Positions 47,281-55,954 of a stretch of 64,000 nt of DNA are shown here, one piece after another. Within the stretch, counting starts at the first letter, position 1. Every line of letters begins with the position of its first letter. A program made the position numbers and the translations under genes. The notes beneath the pieces are model-generated. The model was not told the origin of the DNA. It ran no database searches and saw only the letters and a program-made list of their open reading frames with translations. The stretch comes from Roseiarcus sp050013915 (GTDB lineage: Bacteria; Pseudomonadota; Alphaproteobacteria; Rhizobiales; Beijerinckiaceae), in assembly GCA_050013915.1 (NCBI GenBank), contig JBEKEI010000001.1, forward strand, positions 1-64,000. Direction: 5' to 3'.

Positions 47281-48594
47281 TCAGGGCAGCACGTCGACCG
47301 TGACGCCGACGATGACCGGCGTGGTCGAGGTGCTCTGGACCACGAGCTGGTTGTTCGAGGCGGATGCGGTGAAGCTGTACTGCTGACCGCCGCTGCTGCT
47401 GTTGTCGAAGTAGAACGGCCCGACCGCGATGCCCGACGAACTGTTCCAGTTGGTCTGGACGCTGTTGAAGGTCGACGAGTCCGTCGTGATCGTGATCTTG
47501 GGCTGATAGGCCACGATCATGCCGGTCTTGACGGCGTTCATGTAGCCGCCGCTGCCGAACGCCGCGGTGTCGCCGGCCTGGTCGGGATGGCCGGTATAGC
47601 CCTTGTTGAACGGCCCGTTCTGGTAGAAACGCGGCGCCGAACTGGTGTACCACCCGCCGGGCTGGATCTGGATCGTGTCCCAGGCCGAAAACGCGATCTC
47701 GACCGCGAGCGACTGCGCGGACTGGAATTGCGTGATCTGCTGCCAGCTGTTGTTCTGGACGATCGAGAAGAAGAACGCGTCGACCGTCTGCGTCGACTGC
47801 GACCAGGTGTTCGAATAGTTGAAGGCCTGCTGGCCCTGGCTGAACTTCACCGAGCCGGGGGTGCCGCCCCCGCCCTGGACATTCTGGGTCCAGGCGGCAG
47901 GGTTGTTCGAGACGCCATAGCCGGGCACCGGCGGGAAGCCGCTGAGACCGGAGTCCTGCAACTTCGAGTAATAGGCGCTGTTCGCGAAGGCCGCGTTGGC
48001 CGCGCTGAGCGCGGGCGTCTGCGTTTCCGCGACCAGCGAATTGTAGACCCCGGCCGCCTGGGTCACGTTGGCGGCGGAGGAATTGAGCTGGGAGCTCCAC
48101 GCCAGACCGCCGGGCGTGCCCAGCCAGGCCGAGAAGGTCGGCGAGTTCGTGCCGCCGACCGCCTGCTGATAGGCGGCGGTAGCCTGGGCGAGCAGCGTGT
48201 TGTAGGCGTTCGCCGCCAGCTGCAGCGAGTTGTTCGCGGCGTTGATCTGATTCTGCAGCGCCGGGTTGGTCGTCGTCGCCATGATCGTGCTGAGGAACTG
48301 CGAATAGGCGTCGTCGAAGCGCGTGCCGGAGGACTCGTACGAGCCGACCGCGCTCCATTGCGGGATCGTCGCGCAGAAGTCCCGCAGCGCGCTGGAGATG
48401 TATCCGGTCGGGGTCACCGGCCAGTTCCAGCTGACGAAGGGGTAGATGAGTTGAAAGTTGCTCGGGGAAAGACCGAGCTGGTTGATCATCGCGCCATACA
48501 TCAGGTTGAACATCGTGTCGTCGTACGACAGCGACGCGGCCGCGCCGGGCGAGGGATGACGATGGTGGTGCTTGCGCAGGGCATGGGCTGACAT
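47281..48594 (-). CDS. Orphan Ser/Asn/Gln-rich protein of unknown function
   Basis: A 437-residue protein with no recognised family. The N-terminus is His-rich (HALRKHHHRHP) with no signal peptide. Residues 60-240 look helical and Ala/Asn-rich with aromatic blocks such as LIYPFVSWNWPVTPTGY. The C-terminal 120 residues are beta-like and Ser/Thr-rich (PKITITTDSSTFNSVQTNW, ending TTPVIVGVTVDVLP). Composition is unlike its Arg/Ala-rich neighbours and fits a secreted or surface protein. It is divergent from the giant kinase gene, and a TGAAC-N4-GTTCA repeat lies between them. GTG or weak ribosome sites leave the exact start open. Confidence 0.85.
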   Translation of the reverse strand: MSAHALRKHHHRHPSPGAAASLSYDDTMFNLMYGAMINQLGLSPSNFQLIYPFVSWNWPVTPTGYISSALRDFCATIPQWSAVGSYESSGTRFDDAYSQFLSTIMATTTNPALQNQINAANNSLQLAANAYNTLLAQATAAYQQAVGGTNSPTFSAWLGTPGGLAWSSQLNSSAANVTQAAGVYNSLVAETQTPALSAANAAFANSAYYSKLQDSGLSGFPPVPGYGVSNNPAAWTQNVQGGGGTPGSVKFSQGQQAFNYSNTWSQSTQTVDAFFFSIVQNNSWQQITQFQSAQSLAVEIAFSAWDTIQIQPGGWYTSSAPRFYQNGPFNKGYTGHPDQAGDTAAFGSGGYMNAVKTGMIVAYQPKITITTDSSTFNSVQTNWNSSSGIAVGPFYFDNSSSGGQQYSFTASASNNQLVVQSTSTTPVIVGVTVDVLP

Positions 48595-48690
48595 GGTCGT
48601 GTCTCACTTCTGCTGGAGGGGTTTCAGGTTTCGTCTTGATCGCCCACGAGGACGACGACAGACACCTAGCCAAGCACGCTCCGGCCCTGT

Positions 48691-48715
48691 TGAACGAGAT
48701 TTGAACAGCGGTTCA
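48691..48715. promoter_or_regulatory. Candidate response-regulator site TGAAC...TGAAC-N4-GTTCA
   Basis: A direct repeat of TGAAC 11 bp apart, the second paired with GTTCA as an inverted repeat (48702-48715). It lies in the divergent region between the orphan protein and the kinase gene. The same inverted repeat occurs at 55765-55778. OmpR-type regulators bind half-sites one helical turn apart, and TorR sites contain GTTCA. Function is inferred. Confidence 0.55.
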
Positions 48716-48920
48716 TCGGGGATTGATGCGGCGGCGCGCGGGCGATCGAGCCGCGGCGCGCGCCGCCGGGCCCCGTCGCATCGCCTTGTTTTCCGCAGCG
48801 ATGCAGTGTCCAATCGCCGGATGCGACGCGGGATCCGCACGGCCGGCCCTCTCCGGGACGGGCCGCCTGGACCGGCGCATGCGTGGAGTCCGGCGATCGC
48901 CGGGCGCCGGGAGGGCTTGC

Positions 48921-51900
48921 GTGTCGGACGAAGGGCAACGGCAAGGGGTCGTCGAAACCCTGCATCAGAGCGCGCGCACGATCGTGCTGCGCGGGCTGCG
49001 CGCCGACGGAACGCCGACGATTCTCAAGGGCGGCCGCGGCGACGAGCCGCGCGCCGATCTGGCGGCGCGGCTGCACCGCGAGCATGCGATCCTCGCGCGC
49101 CTCGACAGCGACCGCGTCGTGCGCTCGCTCGGCCCGGCGGCGGGCGAGCGCGGCGATCCGATGCTCGCGCTCGTCGACATCGGCGGCGCGCCGTTGCGGG
49201 AGGCTCTGGCGCGCGCGCGCCCGCCGCTGCGCGAGCGGCTCGAGATCGCCGCTGCGCTGGCGGACGGACTCGCCCATCTGCACGAACGCGGCGTGATCCA
49301 TCGCAATATCGCCTGCGAGAACGTCGTCGTCGATCGCGCCGGGCGGCGCGTCAACATCGTCGGCTTCGGCTGCGCGGCCGAACTCGCGATCGGCTCGGTG
49401 CTCCCCGCCGGCGCGATGCTCGGCCGCGCCGCGCTGCCCTCGATCGCGCCGGAGCAGACCGGCCGGATGAATCAGCCGGTCGACCATCGCGCCGATCTCT
49501 ATTCGCTCGGCGCGGTCCTCTACGAACTCATGACCGGGCGCCCGCCGTTCGACACCGACGATCAGGTCGAACTGCTGCACGCCCATCTCGCCAAGCAACC
49601 GGCGCCGCCGACCGCGCTCGACCCGGAAATTCCGGCCGTCGTCAGCCAGATCGTCATGAAGCTGCTGATGAAGCGCGCCGACGACCGCTACCAGCGCGCC
49701 GCGGCGGCGGCGGCCGATCTGGCCCGCTGCGCGGCCGAATACGCGGCGGCCGGGGCGGTCGCCCCGTTCGCGATCGGCGCCGGGGACGCGGCGCCGCGCT
49801 TCGAACCGCTGCCCAAGCTCTACGGCCGGCGCCGGGAGATCGAGAGCCTGCGGACGGCGCTCGCCGACGCCCGCTCCGGCCGCAACGCCGCCGTGGCGAT
49901 CGCCGGCCCGCCGGGGGTCGGCAAGTCGGCGCTCGCCGCCGAGATCAGGAGCTGGCTCGCCCAGGCGGAGGGCCAGCCGGCCGGCCATCTCGGATTTGGC
50001 AAATGCGAGCAGTCGCAGCGCGACAGCCCCTACCACGGCCTCCTCCAGAGCTTCGAATCGTTGATCCGCAGCGTCCTCGCCGAGCCCGACGCGCAGGTGG
50101 CGCGCTGGCAGGCCTGCCTCGTCGGCGCGCTCGGAAAGGGCGCCGGCGTCATGCTCGATCTCGTCCCTGCGCTCGGGCTGCTGATCGGGCCGCAGCCCGC
50201 GCCGGCGCCGCTGCCGGCGGCGGAGGCGCGCCACCGGCTGACCCAGGCGGTGCGCTCGTTCGTGGCGGCGTTCGCCAGCCCGGAATGCCCGCTGATCCTG
50301 GCGCTCGACGACGCTCAATGGGCGGACGACGCCACGCGCGACCTGCTCGGCCCCATCAGCGCGGCGCCGCCGTCGGGCGGCCTGGTGTTGATCGTGATCC
50401 ACCGGAACGACGAGGCCCGGGACGCCGCCGCGCTCGACGACAGTCTGGCGGGGCTGCGCGCCCAGGCCGCCCGGGTTCGCAAGGTCGAACTCGAAGCGCT
50501 CGGCGTCGACGACGTGGCCGAGATGTTGACCGACGCATTGCACGCCGGGCCCGGCGTCCGCGCGCTGGCCGGTCTGGTCCATGCAAAGACCCATGGCAAT
50601 CCGCTGTTCGTCCGCCAGTTCCTCAGACATCTGGTCGATCTCGGCTGCATCAGCCGGACCGGCGAGCCCTGGGACATGGATCGCATCGCGCGGGTGCAGG
50701 CGACCGACAATGTCGTCGGCTTCCTGGCCGGGCGGATCGGCGCCCTGCCCGCCAACGCGCGCCGCCTGGTCGCCGCCGGCGCCTGCCTGGGCATGAGGAT
50801 CGACGTCGAGGCGGTCAGCGCGGCGCTCGACCTCGAACCGGAGGCGGCCAGGGGCGGGCTCGATCTGGCGGTCGCCGAGGGCATGCTGACCGCGATCGAT
50901 TCCGGATACGTCTTCGTCCACGACCGGATCCGCGAGGCGGCCTATTCGCTGCTCGACGACCGCGCCTCCTGTCATCGCCGTCTCGGCGCGGCGCTGCTGC
51001 GTCGCCTCGGGCGCGACGATCCGGGCGCGTCGGCGTTCACAATCGCCGGACAGCTCAACCGTGGCGGCGACCTCGCCGACGATCCGGCGCTCGAATCCGG
51101 CTGCGCCGAGGTGAACTTCATCGCCGCCAGGCAGGCGCGCGCGGCGGCCGCCTTCGCTTCGGCGCGCGACCACGCCGAGGCCGGCCTTCGCCTGACCGGC
51201 GCCTCGGCCTGGTCGAGCCGGTACGAGACGATCGCCGAGGCTTCGCTGCTGCTCGCCGAATGCCATGTCCTCAATCGCGACCATGATTCGTTCGAGGCGA
51301 TGTTCGACGATCTCCTCGGGCGGCTCGGCGACGACGAGCGGCGGCTGCGCCTCCATCGGCTCAAGGTTCTCTCGCTCGGCGCCCGCAGCCTCTGGGCCGC
51401 CGCGCTGGCGGCGGGGCTGGCGGCGCTCGCCCTCGCCGGCATCGCCCTGCCCGTCGCGCCCGCCGAAGTCATGGCGGCGATCCCGGGCGAGCTCGCGCAG
51501 TACCAGGAAGCGATGGCCGGACGCGCGCCGCGCGACCTCGAGCGCCTGCCGCCGCTGTCGGACCAGCGGCTCGCCGCCGCCATGCGTCTGGCGCTGCAGC
51601 TGGCTCCCTATGCCCATAACGCCATGCGGCCGGAACTGTTCGCCCTGCTGGCGATCCGCAACGCCAATCTGATGCTGCGCCACGGCCGCGATCTCGTCGC
51701 GCCCGGCGTCATCATCACGCTCGCCCTGACTTTGCGCGCCATCGCCGGCGACGTCGAGCAGGTCGACGCCCTCGCCCGGACGGCGATCGCGCTCGATCGC
51801 GCCGAGGGCGGCAACCTGACCGCCATCGTCACCTTCGGCTACGCCTATTTCCTCAGCCACTGGCTCCATCCGATCGAGGACTCCCTGGAGATTCTGCTCG

Positions 51901-54900
51901 ACGGCGCCAGGTCGGGATTCGAGATGGGCGACATTGAATTCGGCTCGTTTCATGCGGCGACCTACGTCATCCATCTGGGATTTTCCGGGGCGCCGCTCGC
52001 CGATGTCGTCGCCGCCGGGAGACGGCACGTCCAGATCATCGCCGGGCGCAACGCCACCGCGACATCCCATTGCGAGCTCGAGATCCGGTTCGCCCAGGCG
52101 TTGATCGGCCAGACCGCGGCGCCGACCAGCCTCGCCCACGGCGAGGTCGAAACCGTCGCCGCGACGCTCGCCCGCGGCGCCGCGCTGGCGGCCAACGAAC
52201 GCGGCTATTTCTTCGCCCGCTGCCTGCGCCTGGCCTATCTGTTCGGCGCCCACGAAGCGGCCTTCGCCTATGGCGAGGCGTTCCTCGACAGTCTGCCCGG
52301 CGTCGCCGGCAATTTCGTCGAGGCCGACGGCGTCACGTTCTTCCTGCTCGCCGCGCTGTCGTCGGGGAGGGCGGGCGACCCGCGCTTTGCCCGCGAGCGC
52401 GACCGGCTGCGGCGATGGAGCGCGCTCAACCCGCACAATTTCGGCGCCGCGGAGGCGCTCGTCGAGGGCGAGCAGGCGCGCCTCGAGGGCCGCGCCATCG
52501 ACGCGATCCGGCATTATGGCGAGGCGGCGCGATACGCTGACGCCGGCGGCTACGTGCATGTTTCCGCGCTGGTCAACGAATGCGCGGGCCGCCACTATCT
52601 GGCGCTCGGCGACGATATCGCCGGGCTGGCGCGGCTGCGCGAAGCGGTCGCGTTGTCGAGGCACTGGGGCGCGCTGGCGAAAGTGGCCGCGCTCGAAGCC
52701 GAATTCCCCCTGCTGGCGCCCGGCCGGGGCGGCGGCGGCGCCGACGTCGCCGCGCCGGCGCTGACCGACGAGGGGATCGATTTTCGCGCCGTGCTGCGCG
52801 CCGCTCAGACGATCGCGCGCCAGATCGACCTGCGCCGCCTGCCGAGAATGGCGCTCGCGGCGATCGAGGAGAGCGCCGGCGCCGAATATGGCGCGCTGAT
52901 CCTCCGGCGGCCGGGCGGCGGGCTCCATGTCGAAGTGGCCATCCGTCACGGCGAGACCGGCGAGGCCGAGACCGGGCGCGGCGAAGCCATCGAGCGCAGC
53001 GACGCCGCGCCGCGCTCGATCGTCGCCTATGTCGCCCATACCGGAGAGCCGATCGTCCTCGACGACGCCCAGCGCTCGCCTGAATTCGCCGCCGACCCCT
53101 ATATCCGGACGCGCGGCGTCGCCTCGGTCCTGTGCGCGCCGATCACCGAACAGGGCCAGCTGCGCGGCATCGTCTACCTCGAGAACAATCTCGCGCGCGG
53201 CATATTCACGCCGCGGCGGCTCGAGGTCGTGCTCGTGCTCGCCGCCCAGGCGGCGATCGCGATCGCCAACGCCAACCTGTTCGTCGAACGGGAGAATGCC
53301 CAGGAGGAACTGAGGCGCGCCAACGAGGGGCTCGAGCGCAAGGTGAGCGAGCGCACGGCCGAACTGGCCGCCGCGCGCAACAAGGCGATGGCCGAGGAGG
53401 AGGAGGCGCGCCAGGCCTGGCAGGCGGCGGAGGCCGCCAACCAGGCCAAGTCCAGGTTTCTCGCGGTCGTCGGCCACGAGATCCGCACGCCGATGAACGG
53501 GATCCTCGGCATGCTCCAGCTGCTCGACGGCGAGCGCCTCGACCGCCAGCAGCGGCGCTATCTCGAAATCGCGGCCGATTCCGGCAAGACCCTGCTGAGC
53601 CTCATCGACGGGATTTTCGACTATGCGCGGCTCGAAGCGGAGGGCGAAACCCTCGAGTTCCAGGACTTCGATCTGAACCGGCTGGTGACCGGCGCGATCG
53701 AGCTGATCAGGCCGCAGGCGCTCGCCAAGCAACTCGAAATCGGCCTGACGATGCGCCCGAAGGCGCCGCCGCGGCTGCGCGGCGACCCCAACCGGCTCAG
53801 CCGGGTCGTCATCAACCTGCTCGGCAACGCGGTCAAGTTCACCCAGCGCGGGCGCGTCGACGTCGAGGTGCGGTTCGCCGCCGCCGGTCGCGCCTGCGCG
53901 CCGACGCTCCACGTCAGCGTCGCCGACACCGGCATCGGGATCGCGCCGGAGATGCTCGAGCGCATCTTCACCGATTTCGTGCAGGCCGACGAGAGCATCG
54001 CGCGGCGATTCGGCGGCGCCGGCCTCGGGCTGGCGATCAGCCGGCGGATTGCCACGATGATGGGCGGGACGCTGACGGTCGAGAGCGCGCTCGGCGTCGG
54101 CAGCACGTTCCGTCTGGCGGCGCCGATCGCGCCGGCCGGCGCGAGCCTCGCCGCCGAGCCGCCCGCCGTCGGGACGCGCGCGATGTCGATTCTGGTCGCC
54201 GACGACGACACCGTCAACCGGACCGTCGCCGCCGGCCTGCTCGGCCGGCTCGGGCATCGGGTCAAGCTGGTCGACAGCGGCGCGGCTGCGGTCGACGCCG
54301 CCGCGGCCGCCGATTTCGACGTCGTCATCATGGACCTCCGCATGCCGGGCGTCGACGGGCTCGAAGCGACGCGGCGGATTCGCGCTCTGCCCGGCGGCCG
54401 CTATGACCACGTGCCGGTGCTCGCCCTGACCGCCGACCTGACCCGCGAGAGCCGGCAGCGCTGCGCGCTCGCCGGCATCCGGATCATCCTCGGCAAGCCG
54501 CTCCAGTTCGGCGCCCTGCGCCGGGCGCTCGCCGGGCTCGCCGACGACGTCGCCAAAGCCCCGAAGCGGGCGCCCGCCCCTGTCGATCCCAGCGGCCTCG
54601 TCGATGGCGAATTTCTCGCCACCCAGCAGGAAATTCTCGGGACGGCCGAAATCGCGCGGCTCGGCAGGATGTTCCAGCGCAGCTCGCTCAAGACGATCGC
54701 CTCGCTGGAGGCGGACGTCGCGGCCGGCGATCGCAAGGCCGTCGAGGCGCTCGCGCACCGGCTGCGCAGCGCCGCCGGCGCCCTCGGACTGGCGCAGCTG
54801 TGCGACTGCGCCGCCGGCGTCGAAAGCCTGGCGTCGCTTTCGTCGAGCGGCGATCTGCCGCGCATGGTGGCCGCGCTGCGGCCCTTGCGCCGGGCCTCGC

Positions 54901-54950
54901 TCGACGCGCTCAGGGCGGCGGTGCGGCGCGGCGGCGCGGCGGCGCCCTAG
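48921..54950 (+). CDS. Giant hybrid sensor kinase: pseudokinase-ATPase-GAF-HisKA-REC-HPt
   Basis: A 2009-residue protein of the kind called trifunctional kinase/ATPase/histidine kinase. Start: the GTG at 48921 follows GGGAGGG. N-terminal Ser/Thr-kinase-like domain with Lys36 (TILKGG), but the catalytic HRD is HRN at 127-129 and DFG is GFG at about 148. A STAND-type ATPase follows: Walker A GPPGVGKS at about 329, Walker B LILALDDAQWAD, then helical repeats. A GAF domain (about 1290-1440), coiled coil, HisKA with His1519 (VGHEIRTPMN), HATPase (DTGIGI, GAGLGLAIS), receiver with Asp1805 (IMDLRMPG) and HPt with His1946 complete a phosphorelay. The convergent regulator gene is its likely partner. 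Confidence 0.93.
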   Translation: MSDEGQRQGVVETLHQSARTIVLRGLRADGTPTILKGGRGDEPRADLAARLHREHAILARLDSDRVVRSLGPAAGERGDPMLALVDIGGAPLREALARARPPLRERLEIAAALADGLAHLHERGVIHRNIACENVVVDRAGRRVNIVGFGCAAELAIGSVLPAGAMLGRAALPSIAPEQTGRMNQPVDHRADLYSLGAVLYELMTGRPPFDTDDQVELLHAHLAKQPAPPTALDPEIPAVVSQIVMKLLMKRADDRYQRAAAAAADLARCAAEYAAAGAVAPFAIGAGDAAPRFEPLPKLYGRRREIESLRTALADARSGRNAAVAIAGPPGVGKSALAAEIRSWLAQAEGQPAGHLGFGKCEQSQRDSPYHGLLQSFESLIRSVLAEPDAQVARWQACLVGALGKGAGVMLDLVPALGLLIGPQPAPAPLPAAEARHRLTQAVRSFVAAFASPECPLILALDDAQWADDATRDLLGPISAAPPSGGLVLIVIHRNDEARDAAALDDSLAGLRAQAARVRKVELEALGVDDVAEMLTDALHAGPGVRALAGLVHAKTHGNPLFVRQFLRHLVDLGCISRTGEPWDMDRIARVQATDNVVGFLAGRIGALPANARRLVAAGACLGMRIDVEAVSAALDLEPEAARGGLDLAVAEGMLTAIDSGYVFVHDRIREAAYSLLDDRASCHRRLGAALLRRLGRDDPGASAFTIAGQLNRGGDLADDPALESGCAEVNFIAARQARAAAAFASARDHAEAGLRLTGASAWSSRYETIAEASLLLAECHVLNRDHDSFEAMFDDLLGRLGDDERRLRLHRLKVLSLGARSLWAAALAAGLAALALAGIALPVAPAEVMAAIPGELAQYQEAMAGRAPRDLERLPPLSDQRLAAAMRLALQLAPYAHNAMRPELFALLAIRNANLMLRHGRDLVAPGVIITLALTLRAIAGDVEQVDALARTAIALDRAEGGNLTAIVTFGYAYFLSHWLHPIEDSLEILLDGARSGFEMGDIEFGSFHAATYVIHLGFSGAPLADVVAAGRRHVQIIAGRNATATSHCELEIRFAQALIGQTAAPTSLAHGEVETVAATLARGAALAANERGYFFARCLRLAYLFGAHEAAFAYGEAFLDSLPGVAGNFVEADGVTFFLLAALSSGRAGDPRFARERDRLRRWSALNPHNFGAAEALVEGEQARLEGRAIDAIRHYGEAARYADAGGYVHVSALVNECAGRHYLALGDDIAGLARLREAVALSRHWGALAKVAALEAEFPLLAPGRGGGGADVAAPALTDEGIDFRAVLRAAQTIARQIDLRRLPRMALAAIEESAGAEYGALILRRPGGGLHVEVAIRHGETGEAETGRGEAIERSDAAPRSIVAYVAHTGEPIVLDDAQRSPEFAADPYIRTRGVASVLCAPITEQGQLRGIVYLENNLARGIFTPRRLEVVLVLAAQAAIAIANANLFVERENAQEELRRANEGLERKVSERTAELAAARNKAMAEEEEARQAWQAAEAANQAKSRFLAVVGHEIRTPMNGILGMLQLLDGERLDRQQRRYLEIAADSGKTLLSLIDGIFDYARLEAEGETLEFQDFDLNRLVTGAIELIRPQALAKQLEIGLTMRPKAPPRLRGDPNRLSRVVINLLGNAVKFTQRGRVDVEVRFAAAGRACAPTLHVSVADTGIGIAPEMLERIFTDFVQADESIARRFGGAGLGLAISRRIATMMGGTLTVESALGVGSTFRLAAPIAPAGASLAAEPPAVGTRAMSILVADDDTVNRTVAAGLLGRLGHRVKLVDSGAAAVDAAAAADFDVVIMDLRMPGVDGLEATRRIRALPGGRYDHVPVLALTADLTRESRQRCALAGIRIILGKPLQFGALRRALAGLADDVAKAPKRAPAPVDPSGLVDGEFLATQQEILGTAEIARLGRMFQRSSLKTIASLEADVAAGDRKAVEALAHRLRSAAGALGLAQLCDCAAGVESLASLSSSGDLPRMVAALRPLRRASLDALRAAVRRGGAAAP

Positions 54951-54962
54951 CCGCCGCCGGCG

Positions 54963-55700
54963 TCAGACGTGCCGGTCGATCGCCACGCCGAGCTTGTAGC
55001 CGACGCCGCCGACGGTCACGATGATCGGCGGCGCGCCCGGCGTGGTCCCGAGCTTGCGGCGCAGCCGGCCGATCAGCGCGTCGACCGTCCGCTCGCCGAC
55101 CTCGGCGTCGCGGTTGCTGATCACTTCGATCAGATAATCGCGGCTCAGCGGCCGGCCGTCAGCGGCGACGAGCGCCGCCAGGAGATCGAATTCGCCGCGC
55201 GTCAGCCTGACCGGAACGCCCTCTCGCGTGGCGATCTCGCGTCGCGTCTGGTCGATGAGCCAGGAGCCGAACGTCGCCACCGAGCGGTTGCGCGAGGATT
55301 CCCGGTCGAGCCGCCGGCGGCGCAGCAGCGCGCGCGCGCGCGCCAGCAGCTCGCGCAGATTGACCGGCTTGGTCACATAATCGTCGCCCGCGAGCTCGAG
55401 ACCCAGAATCCGGTCGATGTCGTTGTTGCGCTGGGTGACGAAGATGATGCCGACCGGGTTTTCCGCATGGATTTCCCGGGCGAGGCCGAACCCGTCGCCG
55501 TCAGGCAATTGAATGTCGATGAAGACGAGATCGGCGCCCTGCCGCTTCAGCGCCCGGCGGCATTCGGCCCGCGTCGAGGCTTCCTCGACGTCGAAGCCCT
55601 CGGCGGCGAAATAGCGCGCGATCATCGACCGCGTCGTCGGATCGTCCTCGACGACGATCAGGCGATCTCGGCGGGCGCCCGCCGGCTGGCTCGGATTCAT
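54963..55700 (-). CDS. TorR/OmpR-type response regulator
   Basis: A 245-residue DNA-binding regulator. Receiver domain LIVVEDDPTTRSMIARYF, phospho-Asp in VFIDIQLPDGDG, and Lys in DDYVTKPVNLRELLARA. The winged helix has LTRGEFDLLAALVAADGRPLSRDYL and GGVGYKLG. It is convergent with the hybrid kinase (12 bases apart) and divergent from the oxidase operon, with palindromes in the 254-base gap. It is the likely terminal acceptor of the kinase HPt and regulator of the operon. Confidence 0.93.
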   Translation of the reverse strand: MNPSQPAGARRDRLIVVEDDPTTRSMIARYFAAEGFDVEEASTRAECRRALKRQGADLVFIDIQLPDGDGFGLAREIHAENPVGIIFVTQRNNDIDRILGLELAGDDYVTKPVNLRELLARARALLRRRRLDRESSRNRSVATFGSWLIDQTRREIATREGVPVRLTRGEFDLLAALVAADGRPLSRDYLIEVISNRDAEVGERTVDALIGRLRRKLGTTPGAPPIIVTVGGVGYKLGVAIDRHV

Positions 55701-55764
55701 CGCCCTCTCCGACCGGCGCTACGCCATTCCCCGGGCCGGCCGGCGAGAGATGCGTCGACCCATG

Positions 55765-55778
55765 TGAACGGCCGTTCA
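55765..55778. promoter_or_regulatory. 14-bp perfect palindrome, candidate operator
   Basis: TGAACGGCCGTTCA lies between the divergent regulator and oxidase operon. It contains the same TGAAC-N4-GTTCA arrangement as the region upstream of the kinase. Confidence 0.6.
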
Positions 55779-55797
55779 AATTTCGTACATAAACTAG

Positions 55798-55809
55798 TCG
55801 ATTAATCGA
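55798..55809. promoter_or_regulatory. 12-bp palindrome TCGATTAATCGA
   Basis: A perfect AT-centred palindrome in the same divergent region, about 145 bases before the oxidase start. It could be an operator for another regulator; it has no second copy that I saw. Confidence 0.4.
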
Positions 55810-55954
55810 TGCTAAACAACAACGGAAGCAACCTGTCCAACCGGCCCGCCAATCGGTCCGAACGCCGCGACCCCAGGCCCGCGGCGCAGGGCGGCGAGCT
55901 GCGGATTGGCCGCCGCCGGCGGGACGGTCGGCGACGCCACAGGGGAGTCGAGCC

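Noticed and set aside
48666..54758. A very long minus-strand reading frame opposite the giant kinase gene.
   Set aside because: GC-rich codon bias removes stops on the opposite strand; the translation is Arg/Gly/Asp-rich and has no domains, while the plus strand shows seven clear domains.
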